Assembly: GCF_004027225.2 (NCBI RefSeq)
Contig: NC_044277.2
Location: forward strand, 102,913,725 to 102,977,724
Origin: Strigops habroptila
Taxonomy: Eukaryota; Chordata; Aves; Psittaciformes; Psittacidae
Direction of reading: 5' to 3'
DNA: 64,000 nucleotides
The notes below the pieces were generated by a model. The model worked only from the letters and a program-made list of their open reading frames with translations, did not search any database and was not told where the DNA came from. Below are positions 1 through 12,310 of this stretch, in pieces (position 1 is the stretch's first letter; the number at the start of each line of letters is the position of its first letter). Made by a program: the position numbers and the translations under genes.

Positions 1-1445
1 TTTCACAGTGACATCCAAAGGCAAGCATTGTTTTCTGTGCTTTTTGTGACACTGTGTGCACTGGCAGACCTCTGTTTTTAGCAGGGTTAGAAATTGGACC
101 ACAGCTGGTAGCCAGGCAGTCTGCCAGCGTGTTGGGCGCATCAGCCATTTCTCATGATACATAGCAGCTGAGCTAGATTTTTTTGTGAAACTTTGAAACA
201 CGTTGAGCTTGCCATGTGGGAAAAAAGTTTCTGTTAGTCTAGCTCTTCTCTGCATCTGTTTGTGGCAAGGTCACATGAGTTTGGGAGCATGTTTCTGCTC
301 CTGGCTTTGAACTTGCTTTTGGCATATTGTGCATGGCTGCACAAGTCCTCTTGTTAAGATACCAAGGTCCTGTTTCTAGGTGCGGATCTATGATGCGAAG
401 CATGTAGTCAGGGAAGTAAAGCTAGCAGTGTGTGTAAATTCAGAGGCTGTTTTTGTAGCTATCGTGTACCATATGCTGCTCTCAGGAGAGTAGGATTTCA
501 GCCCAACAATTAGGCTCCTGTGGGAGTCTTTCACTGCTGCTCTGCTGCCGTAGTCAGAGGCTTTGCATGAAGTTACTCTCCTTGAACAAAAATGAGAACT
601 GAACACAGCCAAAGAGAGCTGAATGGCTTTCACGATTTCACTATTCTTCGTGGTACTGCTTTAAGGGCTTGATTCGCATTATCAGTGTTGGTTTCTTCCT
701 CTTTCTTCAGGAACCTAAGTTTTAGACTTTACTATTTCAAGGAGGAAAAGTATAAGAGAGGAAGCCACAATATTAATCCCTGCACAGCCACACCGATTCT
801 GGTTTTCTAAGGTTATTATCCTAAACCAGGAAAAATAAAGTTCCTGTTGCTTTGTGAGTAGCAAAACTAATTCAGCATTGTTTCCTGGGGATCTAGCTCA
901 TTTATCTTTATCTTGCTCTTCCAAGCCCATAGTCTTTTCCTGACAACTGGTAGGGTTGCACGGCAATGTGTGCAACAGCTTATTGAGGATTCGTTTGCAT
1001 CCCTGAACTGATTGACATGCTGACTGTCATCTCTCCGAATGGATAAGGCATTGGATCTACACCACAGCGGGGGCATTAACTACCATTGATTTATCTTACT
1101 TAGCTCTTCATTTCTATAGGATGAGCAGGTGTTTAGTGTATCTGAAATGTTTACTTCTGTCTCAAGTGTGGTTGAAATTGGCCAATGGCTTCGAAAGTTA
1201 TTAGAGGGGATTAAAAGACACACAGCATGATCAGATAAGCCTTTTTCCTCAGAAAAATAGGCTAAAGAGGAAAAAAAAAACAACCCAAACAAAACTAGTG
1301 CAAGGACTCCCATGATGTCCTCTGTACATCCTGGGTTTTTTTCAGCGTGTGCAGTAGTTAATACTGGAAGCTCTGAGTATTTACAACTGAGTGATGCAAC
1401 ACATACAGAAATGCCGCTTTCCTTTCCTCTGACTGTTTATTTACA

Positions 1446-2834
1446 TCACACCTGCAATATTGAATGTGGTCATTCCACTGACGTGGCATCAATCCCTTGT
1501 CTCAGCAGCTGAAATCTGTCGTGTGTGTGTGAGTGGTGGCTCCAGGTTACCCACATCTGAACAACCCCTTACCCAAAACAGGATTTAGCTGCCGGGAGAC
1601 AAACCCCATGGATTAGTCACTGTTTGTTGAGGACTGTAAGAAAACCCAACAGGTTGGTCATCATCCCTAGAAGTGTTTAAGGCCAGGTTGGATGGGGCTT
1701 TGAGCAACCTGGTCTAGTGGAAGGTGTCCCTGCCCATGGCCGAGGGGATGGAACTAGATGATCTTTAAGGTGCCTTCCAACCCAAACCATTCTATGGTTC
1801 TATGATTCTGTATCCTTGAGCAGCTGATAAGGACTTTGCTGTTTCTCCTCAGTCTAGGTGTGAATATGGAAATATTTTAGTTGAGTAGGGATATGAGGCC
1901 ATGTTCCTTTCAGCCCCAAATATATATTTGACTGGCACCTTTCTCAATGGGCCAACATTTTGCTGTCAGGAGTCTCCCAGTCCACTTCATAAATTAATTA
2001 CAGACTCTGAGAGGTGGGGAAGTCCATGATGTGCTGTGCTTGGTCTCTAGGTGAAAGGTTGCCACTTTGCAATGGGCAGCAAAGCTGATGACTGTTTGAT
2101 CCCTGTGCACATCTCAGAGCAAACTCTGTTAATCGTGATCCTGTGATGCAGGAGGAGTGATGGAAAGGAGTTGGGTTTAATGTAGCCTTTCATCTCAGCA
2201 AAGGGTGCTGGGATGAAAGCCAGCCTCAGTTGCAAGTATTGCAAGTTGTGAAGGTATTAAGACTTGGAAGTTAATTTCAGGCTAAATAAAGGCATGTTCT
2301 GGGAGATGAATTTTGAAACATGAAGGAAAGGTATAAGGCTAAGATTTTGGGTTCTGGGTTATCATGGCATTTGTAGCCCAGTTTTCTGTGTTCCTCTTTA
2401 GGTAGCAGAGTTGGTACAAATTTTCAAGCAGACACACAAATCCAGAAATAAAAGGAAGGTTGTGAACCTGCTGCCCACACACACAAATCCAGTGACCCAG
2501 CTGGGCTACAGCACTTCTCCCTCCCTTCCTGCTCTTCTGACAACTCTGTCATCTCAGCCATTGCAACATACATGAATTCTTACAGGCATTGGTGGGGCCC
2601 ATGAGGCAGCTTTCCAGAGCAGCATGAGGAATGAGCTCCCGACGACAGCCTGGAGAGACTGTCTTGTCCCTCTGCACATGTAACGCTGGGAGTCTAGTAG
2701 CTTCTGAGGAGCCTCAGAGAGAGGAGGCTTTATGGCTCAGAATCAGTTCTTTCAACTCTATTTGGAGGAATTCAGATAAGCTGATGGGTGACATGATGGT
2801 TTGAGGTGATGGGCACCGGATTAAGTTCACACCT
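1446..2834. promoter_or_regulatory. Loose cluster of three perfect T-box half-sites
   Basis: TCACACCT occurs at 1446-1453 and 2827-2834, and its complement AGGTGTGA at 1856-1863. This is the canonical T-box half-site. Other copies seen by eye are at 14790-14797, 22609-22616 and 46675-46682. T-box factors (TBX5, TBX3) are established regulators of the SCN5A/SCN10A locus in mammals. An 8-mer is expected about twice by chance in 64 kb counting both strands, so each single site means little; only the local clustering is notable. A CR1 fragment lies between the first two sites. Confidence 0.15.
1655..1813 (+). mobile_element. CR1 LINE 3'-end fragment
   Basis: The stretch matches the 3' end of avian CR1 retrotransposons: a segment reading 'ggccaggttggatggggc', then 'gagcaacctggtctagtgg', 'ccttccaacccaaaccattc', ending in the CR1 tail 'ttctatggttctatgattctg'. 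It is heavily 5' truncated, as most CR1 copies are, and has no coding capacity. The left boundary is approximate. Confidence 0.9.
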
Positions 2835-5800
2835 GCGAAGGAAAAAGTTTCATTTGGTGTTTGCTTGGGCTTTCAGACCTCCTGAGCGTGTCTCATCCTA
2901 ACTTGTGGCGCAGCTGCACTTCTTGCATGAGGAGGCAGAGGATGGGCTGCTGGGCAAAGCGTAGGAGAGCTGGGGTCCCTTCATCTTGCTGGAGAAAGAT
3001 GCAAATAACTTCACACCTTTCTGCTCTTCATTCAATCCACAGGATGTTTGTCCAGCAGCAAAGTAGTTTCATCTGGGGCCTCTGGGTGCTACTATCAAAG
3101 AATGTAAAATAGGAATGGAATTTTGGGTCCTGGGCTTCGGTTCAGAGGCTCAAAAGTTTGTGCACGCTTGAAAATCTCTCCCTGCCATTCACCCTCAGCT
3201 GGGAACTTACTATTGTGAAGGAACGCTTGGTACCACATCTAGTGTTCAGGATTAGTAATTTGCTTTTTCGTCTAGGTTAATCTCAAGCCCCAACTATACA
3301 ACAAAAATTCAGCCAAGTTCCTTCATGAAGAAGTCTGGGAGGAGGGAATTAATCTGGTGTGCATAATGAAGCACTACATTCAAAAGAGCCAGTATCTGTG
3401 TGCCTGCTGTCCAGAAGGGACCATGCCTGGCTACATCAGGGGTGCAGCTGGGGGAAACCCCACCGTCTCCCACCACAGCCAGAAAAAAGGCTCTGAAACC
3501 AGCTCGGTGTCAGAAAACAGTTTCCCAACTGAAGTCTGACGTTTCCTCTCCTCCCGGGGACTCCAGAACTGCTGCCTTTTGGCAACCTGCTCTCCAGAGG
3601 CAGTTGAGAATAGACAGCTTCTGTTCCTACTTCTGTTGGGTTGGTTTATGGGAGACTTGAGTGCCCACTCTCTTGCCCAGGAGAGAGTCACTGCCCATGC
3701 CTAAAGATTGCAAGGTGCCTTGCAAAGTACTTTGTGCCTCTACCCAGGCCTTGATCCCTTGGCAGTGTATATTCTGTACAACTTTTAATCAAATGCTTCT
3801 CCCCAACCACCCACTGAAACCAGCTCAGACTCATTGTTTTCCTTTGTTACTAATTTGCGGTGCTGTTTTTAATTCCTGTGCTGCAAGACATACAGCCTCA
3901 CATAACTTGACTCTAAAAGACTCCTGATACTAGCTGCCACCCTCCTTATTCCTGTTCATCTTGTGTATCATTTTTCAACTGCTATTATTTCATCCCCTCG
4001 GGGCACCTACTAAGGCTACCCCAATGATGGATGCTGCCAGACCACATCCATAAATATTAAGAAAAGCGAAAAGAGCCAGACTTGCAATTTCTTTGTGCGG
4101 AACAGTGATGGGGATGTTGTTCTTACAGCCAACCAACACAAGTGCAACCTGAGATGCCTGCATGTCTGTAGATGCTGGTTAAGCTGAAGTTTTAGCTGGA
4201 CTGTAACTAGGTAGCATCTTGTGGTCAGGCAGAGAAGCAAACATGCTGGTTATGCTGCTGATTTTCACTAGACCACTAAAGGGCTTGTTCAGAAGACTGG
4301 GCTGGTCTCAAAATGTATGCTGTACCTTGTCTAATTTCTGTTGCTGGTAGAGCAAGACGAATTTGTCATTAGATGATCTTATTTATTTGCAGAGTTTCCT
4401 GAATCTTGACATGCAAAATCTGATGTGAACACTGGACCCTGAGCATAGCCCTAGAAATGATTATGTTAACTGTCAATCTGGGATGTAATTCTTGTAGTGC
4501 AGCATCACAAGTCACCTGTCTACATGACCACCTAAATAAATCAGTGTGTGATTGCCTGGAATTACTAGAGGTTTGGTATTATCTGAAAGCCTGGTGGCAA
4601 TATTCGGATACCGGAAGAACAGAAAGTCTTGATTAACGCTGAGTTAGCTGTCTCTTCTCTAATACTGTTTCCAGTTCAATGGACGTCTTGATGATAGTGT
4701 TTGGTTTGAAGGCCACAGACTTATTGATGGTCACAGATCAAAACACCATCACTTCTAATAAATTATGCTGCCCTGTGTTTGTTAAGAAGTGCACCAAGGA
4801 ACAACATCTATAAAGGCAAGGGGAAAATCTGAGCAGTCTTAACAAAGACTCATAGGGCTACTACTCAGAGTAAGAGTGAACATGACTGAAGTACATTTCC
4901 AGAAGTGGAATTTGGGGAATGCAAATTTAATGCTGGCAGTGTATCTTTACTGTGGACCCTGCAGCACAGCAAAGCTGGTAGTGTTTTTAGAGGACGCCAA
5001 ATTCAAACTTGTCCTTCCTACAACTCTTTCTGTATCCCTCTTTGCCCATCTATCCCACCTTGGATCAGATGAAGTTTTGGAAATTTGGGGATAGATAGAT
5101 CAGAATTGTTGTTAAAAAGGCACAGAATACTTTTCTTACAGCTCAGGGTTGACAGCTAATAGTGCGAAAAATTTTTGATAGACTAAAATCACTTTAATGT
5201 TCACAGTCTCCAAAACATCACCTCTCTGTTTTTAGCTATGAGTCTTAAGGGTAAGTGCTGCTAGTGTGATCATGCAAATATCTCGATAACCCTATACTCA
5301 ATACCGACTGAGTAAACTGACACTTTGTAAAATCGGGGATTATGAATGTAAAATGATCCTCATTCTGCTAGAGGCAATCTCTCCAGATTACTATGGAGTA
5401 TCTTGGTGATCTTACTACTCTTCCAAGGATCTTACTATGTCACTTCTTATGCTTTGCAGGCAAAAAGGACTCAGCGGTTTAGCATTTTCCAAAAATGCTA
5501 GTTTTCACTTACAAAAAATGTGCAAATTACCTTCCTCTATTTAAAAATAGTGCTCAGTGTCCATTATATGCTCTGTAGTAGGAAGGAGATTAGAAAAATG
5601 CTCATTTCAGAGCACACAAAACCTGACCAAAAGTCCAGAATCATTCACTTCAGTCCATTTACTACAGGAAACTCTAAAAGCAGCTGTTTGCAGAGTTCCC
5701 ATGTTGCCGTAGGATGAAAGCTTTTGCTTTGTGATAACCTATGAGCATCTATTAAAACACAGATCATGGAGCAGAGCAGATTGTGTGGTACTGCCCATCT

Positions 5801-8402
5801 GCATATCAGATACCCATGCTTACTTTTTAATAAGAGCATGGAGCTGGATGTAATGTCATGCAGTCATAATTCTTGGCAGCTCTTATAGTTCATGTTTATT
5901 GGAAACTGAGCTTTGGAGCATTTATCAGACCTCTTTACGCTTCCTGCATTAGTGCTTGGTTTTTTTTTCAGCTGAGCTTGCAGGCTGCTGAAACCCTGTT
6001 TAGTAGGGGAAGAGCCATGCGTCCAGTGGAGTGTTTCAGGGGCGGCTGACTATACTGAAAAGAAGTGAACAAGCCCAGAAACACCTGCCTGGACAATGCA
6101 TGTTTGTAAACTAGCTAGCCTGAGAGATGACAGACTTCCCCCTGGAGAGAAGGTGGGTTATGGCAGACTGACCTGGCGGAAGGCAGCACTTTTTGCCATC
6201 TGAAAGTGGACTGCAGTGAACTCATCTGTCAGCCTTGGGATGTCATTTAGGGGTTGGACTCAGGCTTGGATCCATGGCTTGCCACAGAGGGGGTTATATG
6301 GCAACTGGAGGCAAAGAGTTTCTAGCTGGTTCATACAGAAACCCTCCTCATACCATGTACCGTCTCAGCCACATGACCACCTTAGGAGAGGCTACAGGAT
6401 TGCTGAGGATGTATGTCCACCCTCAGTCTTGTTGTCCGCTCCCTGTGCCATGGCACTGTGGTACTGAGTATTCAACATCCCTGTGCACATAAACCAGGCG
6501 TAAAATAAGGGTAATGCTCCTTACTGTGCAGGGCTGAGGGGGAAGAAATGCTCCCAGGGTTCACAGCTCTTGGTGCCGGCTGTGGGAGCTGCAATGAGGA
6601 TGATTTCCTGGCTTTTCTGGGACAGCCCTGAAATTCAGGAGACAGGGCTCAAAAGTCTCCCTCTTTTCATCTTTTCCCATTGCTTCCATTTTGATTTAGA
6701 AGGTAGAAGGGCAGTAACAGAGAGTGCTACAAGGTCTACTGCTCCTATGACCTCAGCCTCCAGCAAAATAAAGCTGGAGTTTGCCCTCAGAAAGGTGATC
6801 TGGTATAAAATTTCTTATACGACGAAATTCCTTCTTTTAAGAAAAGCCCCATTTAAATAATCAAAGTCCCAGAGATGAGATGCAACTGGCCCATTTGCCC
6901 AAGAGAGCATTTCAGAATACTTTTGCCCAACAGTTGGTCTGAGATCAAACAGACTTGGCATTGCACTGTTTCCTGGATAACACGCCATCATTATTTATTA
7001 ATCTGAATCAAAGTGCTGGATGTTTTCAAGCTATCAGTTAGACAGAGCCTTATCGTCTGCCTCCCCCTTTTTTTTTTAATTTGTTGTGTTTCAAGAAAGT
7101 TTTGAAGCTGTTGCAGTGGGAAATCCATAGTTTAAGTGGCAGCTTGCTCATCTTTTATTTATTTTTGTAATAATCCTGTTGTAACTCATTCAAAGCTCCA
7201 AAAGATCCTTGTCCTCAGTCAAAAGTTTTGTGCTTGGGTGAAATTCTACTGATGACTTTTAGAAGAAAAGTGTGTTTTCCTGGGTTTGAATAGGTATTGT
7301 CACATTTATTGCTTTGTGATTTAAAGATATGTCATTTGCCTGAGTAATTTTAAAATGCATTTTTCTATTGGGATCAAAATGATTATGTAAAGTTCTCTAT
7401 TTTTTTCACATACTTTAAAGATACAAACACAGGGGTGTCAAGCCAGTGGGAAAACCAGTAATGTGATGTGATTATGGTGATTTCTGGCCTGTTTCCCGTC
7501 ATTCTTGGAGATAAAAGTATTCCCTGCTTTGCCCTCCCCCCCAGTGAAAAATTGTGATTTTCTCTGAGTAATCTGTTCCCTTTTCAGTTTGGAGGCTTCT
7601 TTGTTGTAGAAAAAAAAATTTGTATCTCAAAGTAGATGTTCTTTACTAAAATGCTTCTCTATTGGAAAAGCATTTTTCTATAGAAAAAGAGTTTCAATAG
7701 GAAATTTGCAGTCAGCTGTTACATATGACAGGCTGCACTACTCCCCCTTCCTCTCAAAAGGGTGGTTTCATACAGAACCTGCACTTCTGCATACCCATGC
7801 CAGTCTTGTGGTTTTATGAGCACATTTTCCTATTTTAAAATGTTTTCTTGTCTCCTGTTTTTGTGTAAAACGTCCTCACAAAGCGGGAGGATGATTAATT
7901 GGAAACTACAGAGGAAACTACAAAATCAATTGCAAAGAACTGTCTAATGTAGAAACTAAACTAATAAAAAACCCCAGAGAAATATATGGGGTTTTTTCTC
8001 TCTCTCCTTATTCAGTCATAGGAATCTTAGCTGTTTCCTTGAAGATTTGCTGAAACAGAATTACAGCCCTTATATTTTATCTTATTAGTGCTCATCTACA
8101 CATTATCTGTGAACATAGCAAACAATATTAAAGACAAACAAATGACAAACAAAAACCCAAGCCAAAAACTGTCTTGATGGGCTGCAGAGTTATTCTGACC
8201 ATTTACACCAAAAGAAGATCTGATCCCCAAGCTGATTGTAGTTCTTTATAAAATTAATCCATAAGATTTTCTGCTCATAAATAACTGTGAAATGATTGAA
8301 CTTTAAAACATAAGACTTCTCATGTGCTAAACCTCACGGAAGAATAATCTCTTGATAAATTTAGTTTTAAAGTAACGGAAGCAGAGATGATTGATTGCAA
8401 TT

Positions 8403-8412
8403 CTATTTTTAG
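8403..8412. promoter_or_regulatory. Perfect MEF2-type motif with PBX/MEIS-like neighbour
   Basis: CTATTTTTAG matches the MEF2 consensus YTAWWWWTAR exactly. TGATTGATTG (8387-8396) lies 6 nt upstream, and ATGCGCA follows at 8415. MEF2 factors drive cardiac and skeletal muscle genes. The site is about 12 kb upstream of the first coding exon. Short motifs are common by chance, so this is only a candidate. Confidence 0.15.
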
Positions 8413-9335
8413 ACATGCGCAGTGAAACATTTCTATTTGGTTCATAGTAATGTTAGTTTAAGGCAAACGAGGAAGGAGATGTGAGAATGAGCAGAAGCAG
8501 TAGGGTCAGTGTGGTGAACATTCTTGGCCCTGGGTTTGGAGGCAGTTTTGGAAAGATGAACCCAGATTGTGTTTGCCAGGATAAGGAGAAAGAGGTGATG
8601 AGTGGGTTGTGAGACAACCAGAGCTGATGGCATCACTAGCCATGTCAGAAAGACTCGAAGACATGGGTCTGTGTCTCTGCTGCCGGTCTGTACCAGCCAG
8701 CAGAAAGCAAAGTACATTTAAACCATCAGTTCTTGGGTTCATGACAGAGTGCATTGGGTAAAATGGAGGCAGTAATGTCTGTGCTATTAGGCCATACCTA
8801 AATAATAGATGCAGATAGACCAGGCACTGGGATGTGTTTCTGCCTCAGGTGGGTAAGGAGAAGAGTTAAGATAAATCAGCAGAACTCTGTCCTGGTCTAT
8901 CTTATTCTTGTTAGTCGCTGTGAGAGTAAATGTTAAGCATGTGAAGTGGGACTTCCCATTACATGCTTAATGTGAATCTTCAATTTAATTTAGATTCATC
9001 TAGGAATATTATAAATTCTAAGAATTGAAAGGATCAGTAATGCTTTTAATGGTCTGAACTTTAAAGCTAGATGTTCTTCTTGCTTGGACCTAAGGGCTGG
9101 CTTACAGGATCTTTTTTGTGTTTTGTGACAACATTTTCTGCAGCTCTCTTTGCCAGCTTCATCCCTTTGTGCGGAAGGAAAAGGGAGATAGGAGAAGTCA
9201 TGCTGAAGCTCAAGGCTGCAGTACAAAGCTGCAATCTGGTCTACTGTGACCATTTCTTCCAGGACATCTTTAACTTCTTTGCAGGTCACTGGCTTAGAGA
9301 TCAAGTGAAAAACACAATTTCCATAAAGGATGGTG

Positions 9336-9460
9336 TGGTGGATTAACCTTGTCTGGCTGTCAGTTGCCCACCCCGCTGGTCTCTACCAGTCCCCCTCCAC
9401 AGACCAGATTAACCCACCATAGATGGTTATTAGGTAAAGGGGACCTAATACACAACCATC
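9336..9460. repeat. Two adjacent imperfect inverted repeats
   Basis: The first pair has arms 9336-9356 (TGGTGGATTAACC...TCTGG) and 9404-9419 (CCAGATTAACCCACCA), separated by about 47 nt. The second pair follows at once: GATGGTTATTAGGT (9422-9435) and ACCTAATACACAACCATC (9443-9460), with a 7-nt loop and a 4-nt bulge. The word GTTATTAGG recurs at about 9475. It could be the remains of an LTR or a short DNA transposon, or a local rearrangement. I cannot name a family. Confidence 0.45.
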
Positions 9461-11769
9461 CTCTGTAAAGGATCGTTATTAGGCCCCTGGAGAGTGTGAA
9501 ATATATCCTGGAGACATGGACAAGGGGAATCTGTGAAATATCATCCAAATATGTCTCTTTTATTTCCCCCACTTACATTTGTCTTCTCTGTCTGGCAGTA
9601 GAGATGGGCAGGAGAGACTTCGGATCTCAGACAACATTTCTGGAGTTAGCACTGCAAGTTTCAGGGACATTTTAGGAAGGGAAGTAGAGTCAGGAAAGCA
9701 TATTTTGTAGCCAGGCTGCACACGTGTGTGGGAAGAGAGGAACTGTGCCATCCCACTTGTTTGACTTTTAAAATCACTATATGCTTTGACATAATCTGCA
9801 AGACAAGCCCAAGACTGGAGTAGAAAATTGGCTGTGAACCAGGATGGATATGCATTTCCAGCTCTATTTTGTGTTGTTTCATTGTGGTCCCCTAGGAATT
9901 ATGGATGCCACTAGCCTGTATTTCACTCTTTTAAATTATTAGCTCAAAACTACTTTTGCCCATGTAACTGCACAATCCAGATCTGAAACATGCCTTTAAT
10001 TTGTAGAAACAAAAGTCAGGGAGCATTTTCCAGATTTGTGAGTCCAAGGTGAGTCTGAGAGCATTGGGATAACCTGGATGATCATGTTTCTGGGAACGTG
10101 GTTGTCATCAACTAATTAAATGCATGCTGTTTGATGAAACTGAAGATCTATACTTCATGTTGTAAAGTAATTGTTGGCTCTGGAAAGCTGTTGTAGAAAT
10201 GTTAGAGTTTGCCCCTTTCTGGATTGGAACAGCTCCATGCTCTGTCCCTTTACCACTGTAAGGGTAGCTGGTCCTTTTTTTTTCCAAGAAGAGTCAAACA
10301 GAAGAAAAGCTAACACATAATCCGTAATGGTCTGAATTCTGTGGAAGACAAATTTTAGCCCAGATGCCCCTGCTCTGTCAGAGAAAAGTAGACATGCAAG
10401 CATAGATCCTCAGTTCACAGATACATAGATCAACACCTAAATTAAGGTCTTCTAATAAACGAATCATCAGAACCTTCACTAGGATCTAAAGCATAGTTTA
10501 TCTCACTGAAGTAGACATGCAAAACAGGAGAGGTGACTCATATCCTAGTAGTGTCTACTTGTCCCTGAACATCTAACATCCTGCATTTCTTTGGCTATTC
10601 TGTTGCAATGCATCAGAGAAGCTAGATTTTAGTTGATTCATCCTATCCTCTGTATGAGGCTGTTTCACAGAAGTTGCATATCCAATATGTATTATTTTTT
10701 AGCCGAAAATTTCTAGAATATGTTATTTGTCATGTCTAAGCTGAGGAACTATGCTGCAGGATGGATAAAGACGTAGTGAATGTGTAGAGAAGGAGGCAGT
10801 ACTTGAATTATTAGCATTGTACATGGCAGATTAAAAATTGAGATCTGATCAAAATCTTCCATTTTTTTTGCCAACTTTTTGTTCTTAGTTGAAATTGCCT
10901 TGAAAGTGGGGGGAAAAAAAAATAAATCAATGTTCAAGAGTGCAGTAATTTTTGTATCATTTTAGGCCTCTATCAGAGTAGGTGCTATTATATCTAGACA
11001 TAATACCATTTGGGGGCTCTTACCGTGCCTCCAGTAGTCATATGTTATTGTGGGTCTCTGGCACAGAAAGAACCCTGCCGATTGGAAGGGATTTAGGGTC
11101 AAGATATTGGATGGTGTCTTGGTGCAATTGCTGTTTATCATATCTATTAGTAGTAACAAGGTTATTTTTGAGAATAGTGTTTTTTTCTTTCAGGTAGTGC
11201 AAACAAGTTCCCAAATTATGAAGCCAGTGCATTTTCCATTTAGAAAATGTCCTGCATTGATAACATAATCAGATGTTTCTCTTTCACAGGCCACTTGATG
11301 TATTATTTTCTGATTTACTCATTGACTGTTTGGTCCCATAAGGTAAATTAAGCAAGAAGCCAAAACAGGGTTCGCATTACTAGGCCACTATTGTATGCTT
11401 CCAGTGCGTTGTGCCTCCGGCCCAACTCAATATTACCAACCACTCAAGCATGCACCATTCACATATAAATGCATATTTGGATGTAGCTTGTTAGTAAATG
11501 CAATGTCCCCAGCAGTTTTATTTGGATGATTATACTATTACTAATTAACAGAAAATGTCATGACTTTTGACAATAATTATTTGTGCAATGTGTTGTTTAC
11601 TTTGAAAAATTCTTCCATGTAAAAAGATGAGGAAATTATACAGGAGAGAAAGGGAGGAATATTCAGGAGAGCCACAGGGTTCTCAAAAGCTTGAGTTTCA
11701 TTGACATCAGTGCAACATAGCCAAAACTACTCCTGGTAATGTTAGTAACTCATATACCTCTAAAATAAT

Positions 11770-12310
11770 CCATGTTCGCCGCTCTTTAGATGCTCCGCAT
11801 CGTTTGCTCAGATGCGCTTCAGGTTTTAGTTAGTGTCAGAAGAAATAAAGTTTAATTCAGCTAACCTACCAGCAAAATGTATTAGCTGGAAGACGTCAAT
11901 CTTAGTGCTAGCATTAAAGGCTACTAGGTATTGAAAAAAAAGAATCAAAACAATGAAAAATCCCCGGCTTCCCTGCCTCTGTGCTTTCGTCGGCCTCATT
12001 TACATAATAGTTTAGAGCATTATGTAATTCAAATCAAATCGCTGTCAGTCAGCAGCAGCATCCATTGCATCATTTCCATGAAGCTACTCCGACTTGCTGA
12101 AGTAAACATATTTGAAAGGAATGACAGAAATTAAATAACTCTGTCTCTCCGACACCAGGGGTCTGACCCACCACCTATTGCAGTCACACGAAATATTTCG
12201 CTTGATTGATGTGAGCTGAGGATTTCATCCCCAGAGCCCATGTAAGCTCTTAACTCTGATTCCTAAACTTGGCAACCAAAACCAGGCGGTTTTCAATCGC
12301 AAACGGGCAG
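11770..12310. promoter_or_regulatory. CpG-enriched patch, candidate conserved regulatory element
   Basis: About 17 CpG dinucleotides are visible by eye in roughly 540 bp, for example GTTCGCCGCTC, CCGCATCG, TTTCGTCGG and CACGAAATATTTCGC. Flanking intronic DNA is CpG-poor. The patch is not repetitive, shows no open frame with family motifs, and contains unbroken mixed-composition sequence of the kind found in conserved noncoding elements. CpG retention suggests undermethylation, hence possible promoter or enhancer activity. A noncoding 5' exon here cannot be excluded. Confidence 0.3.
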
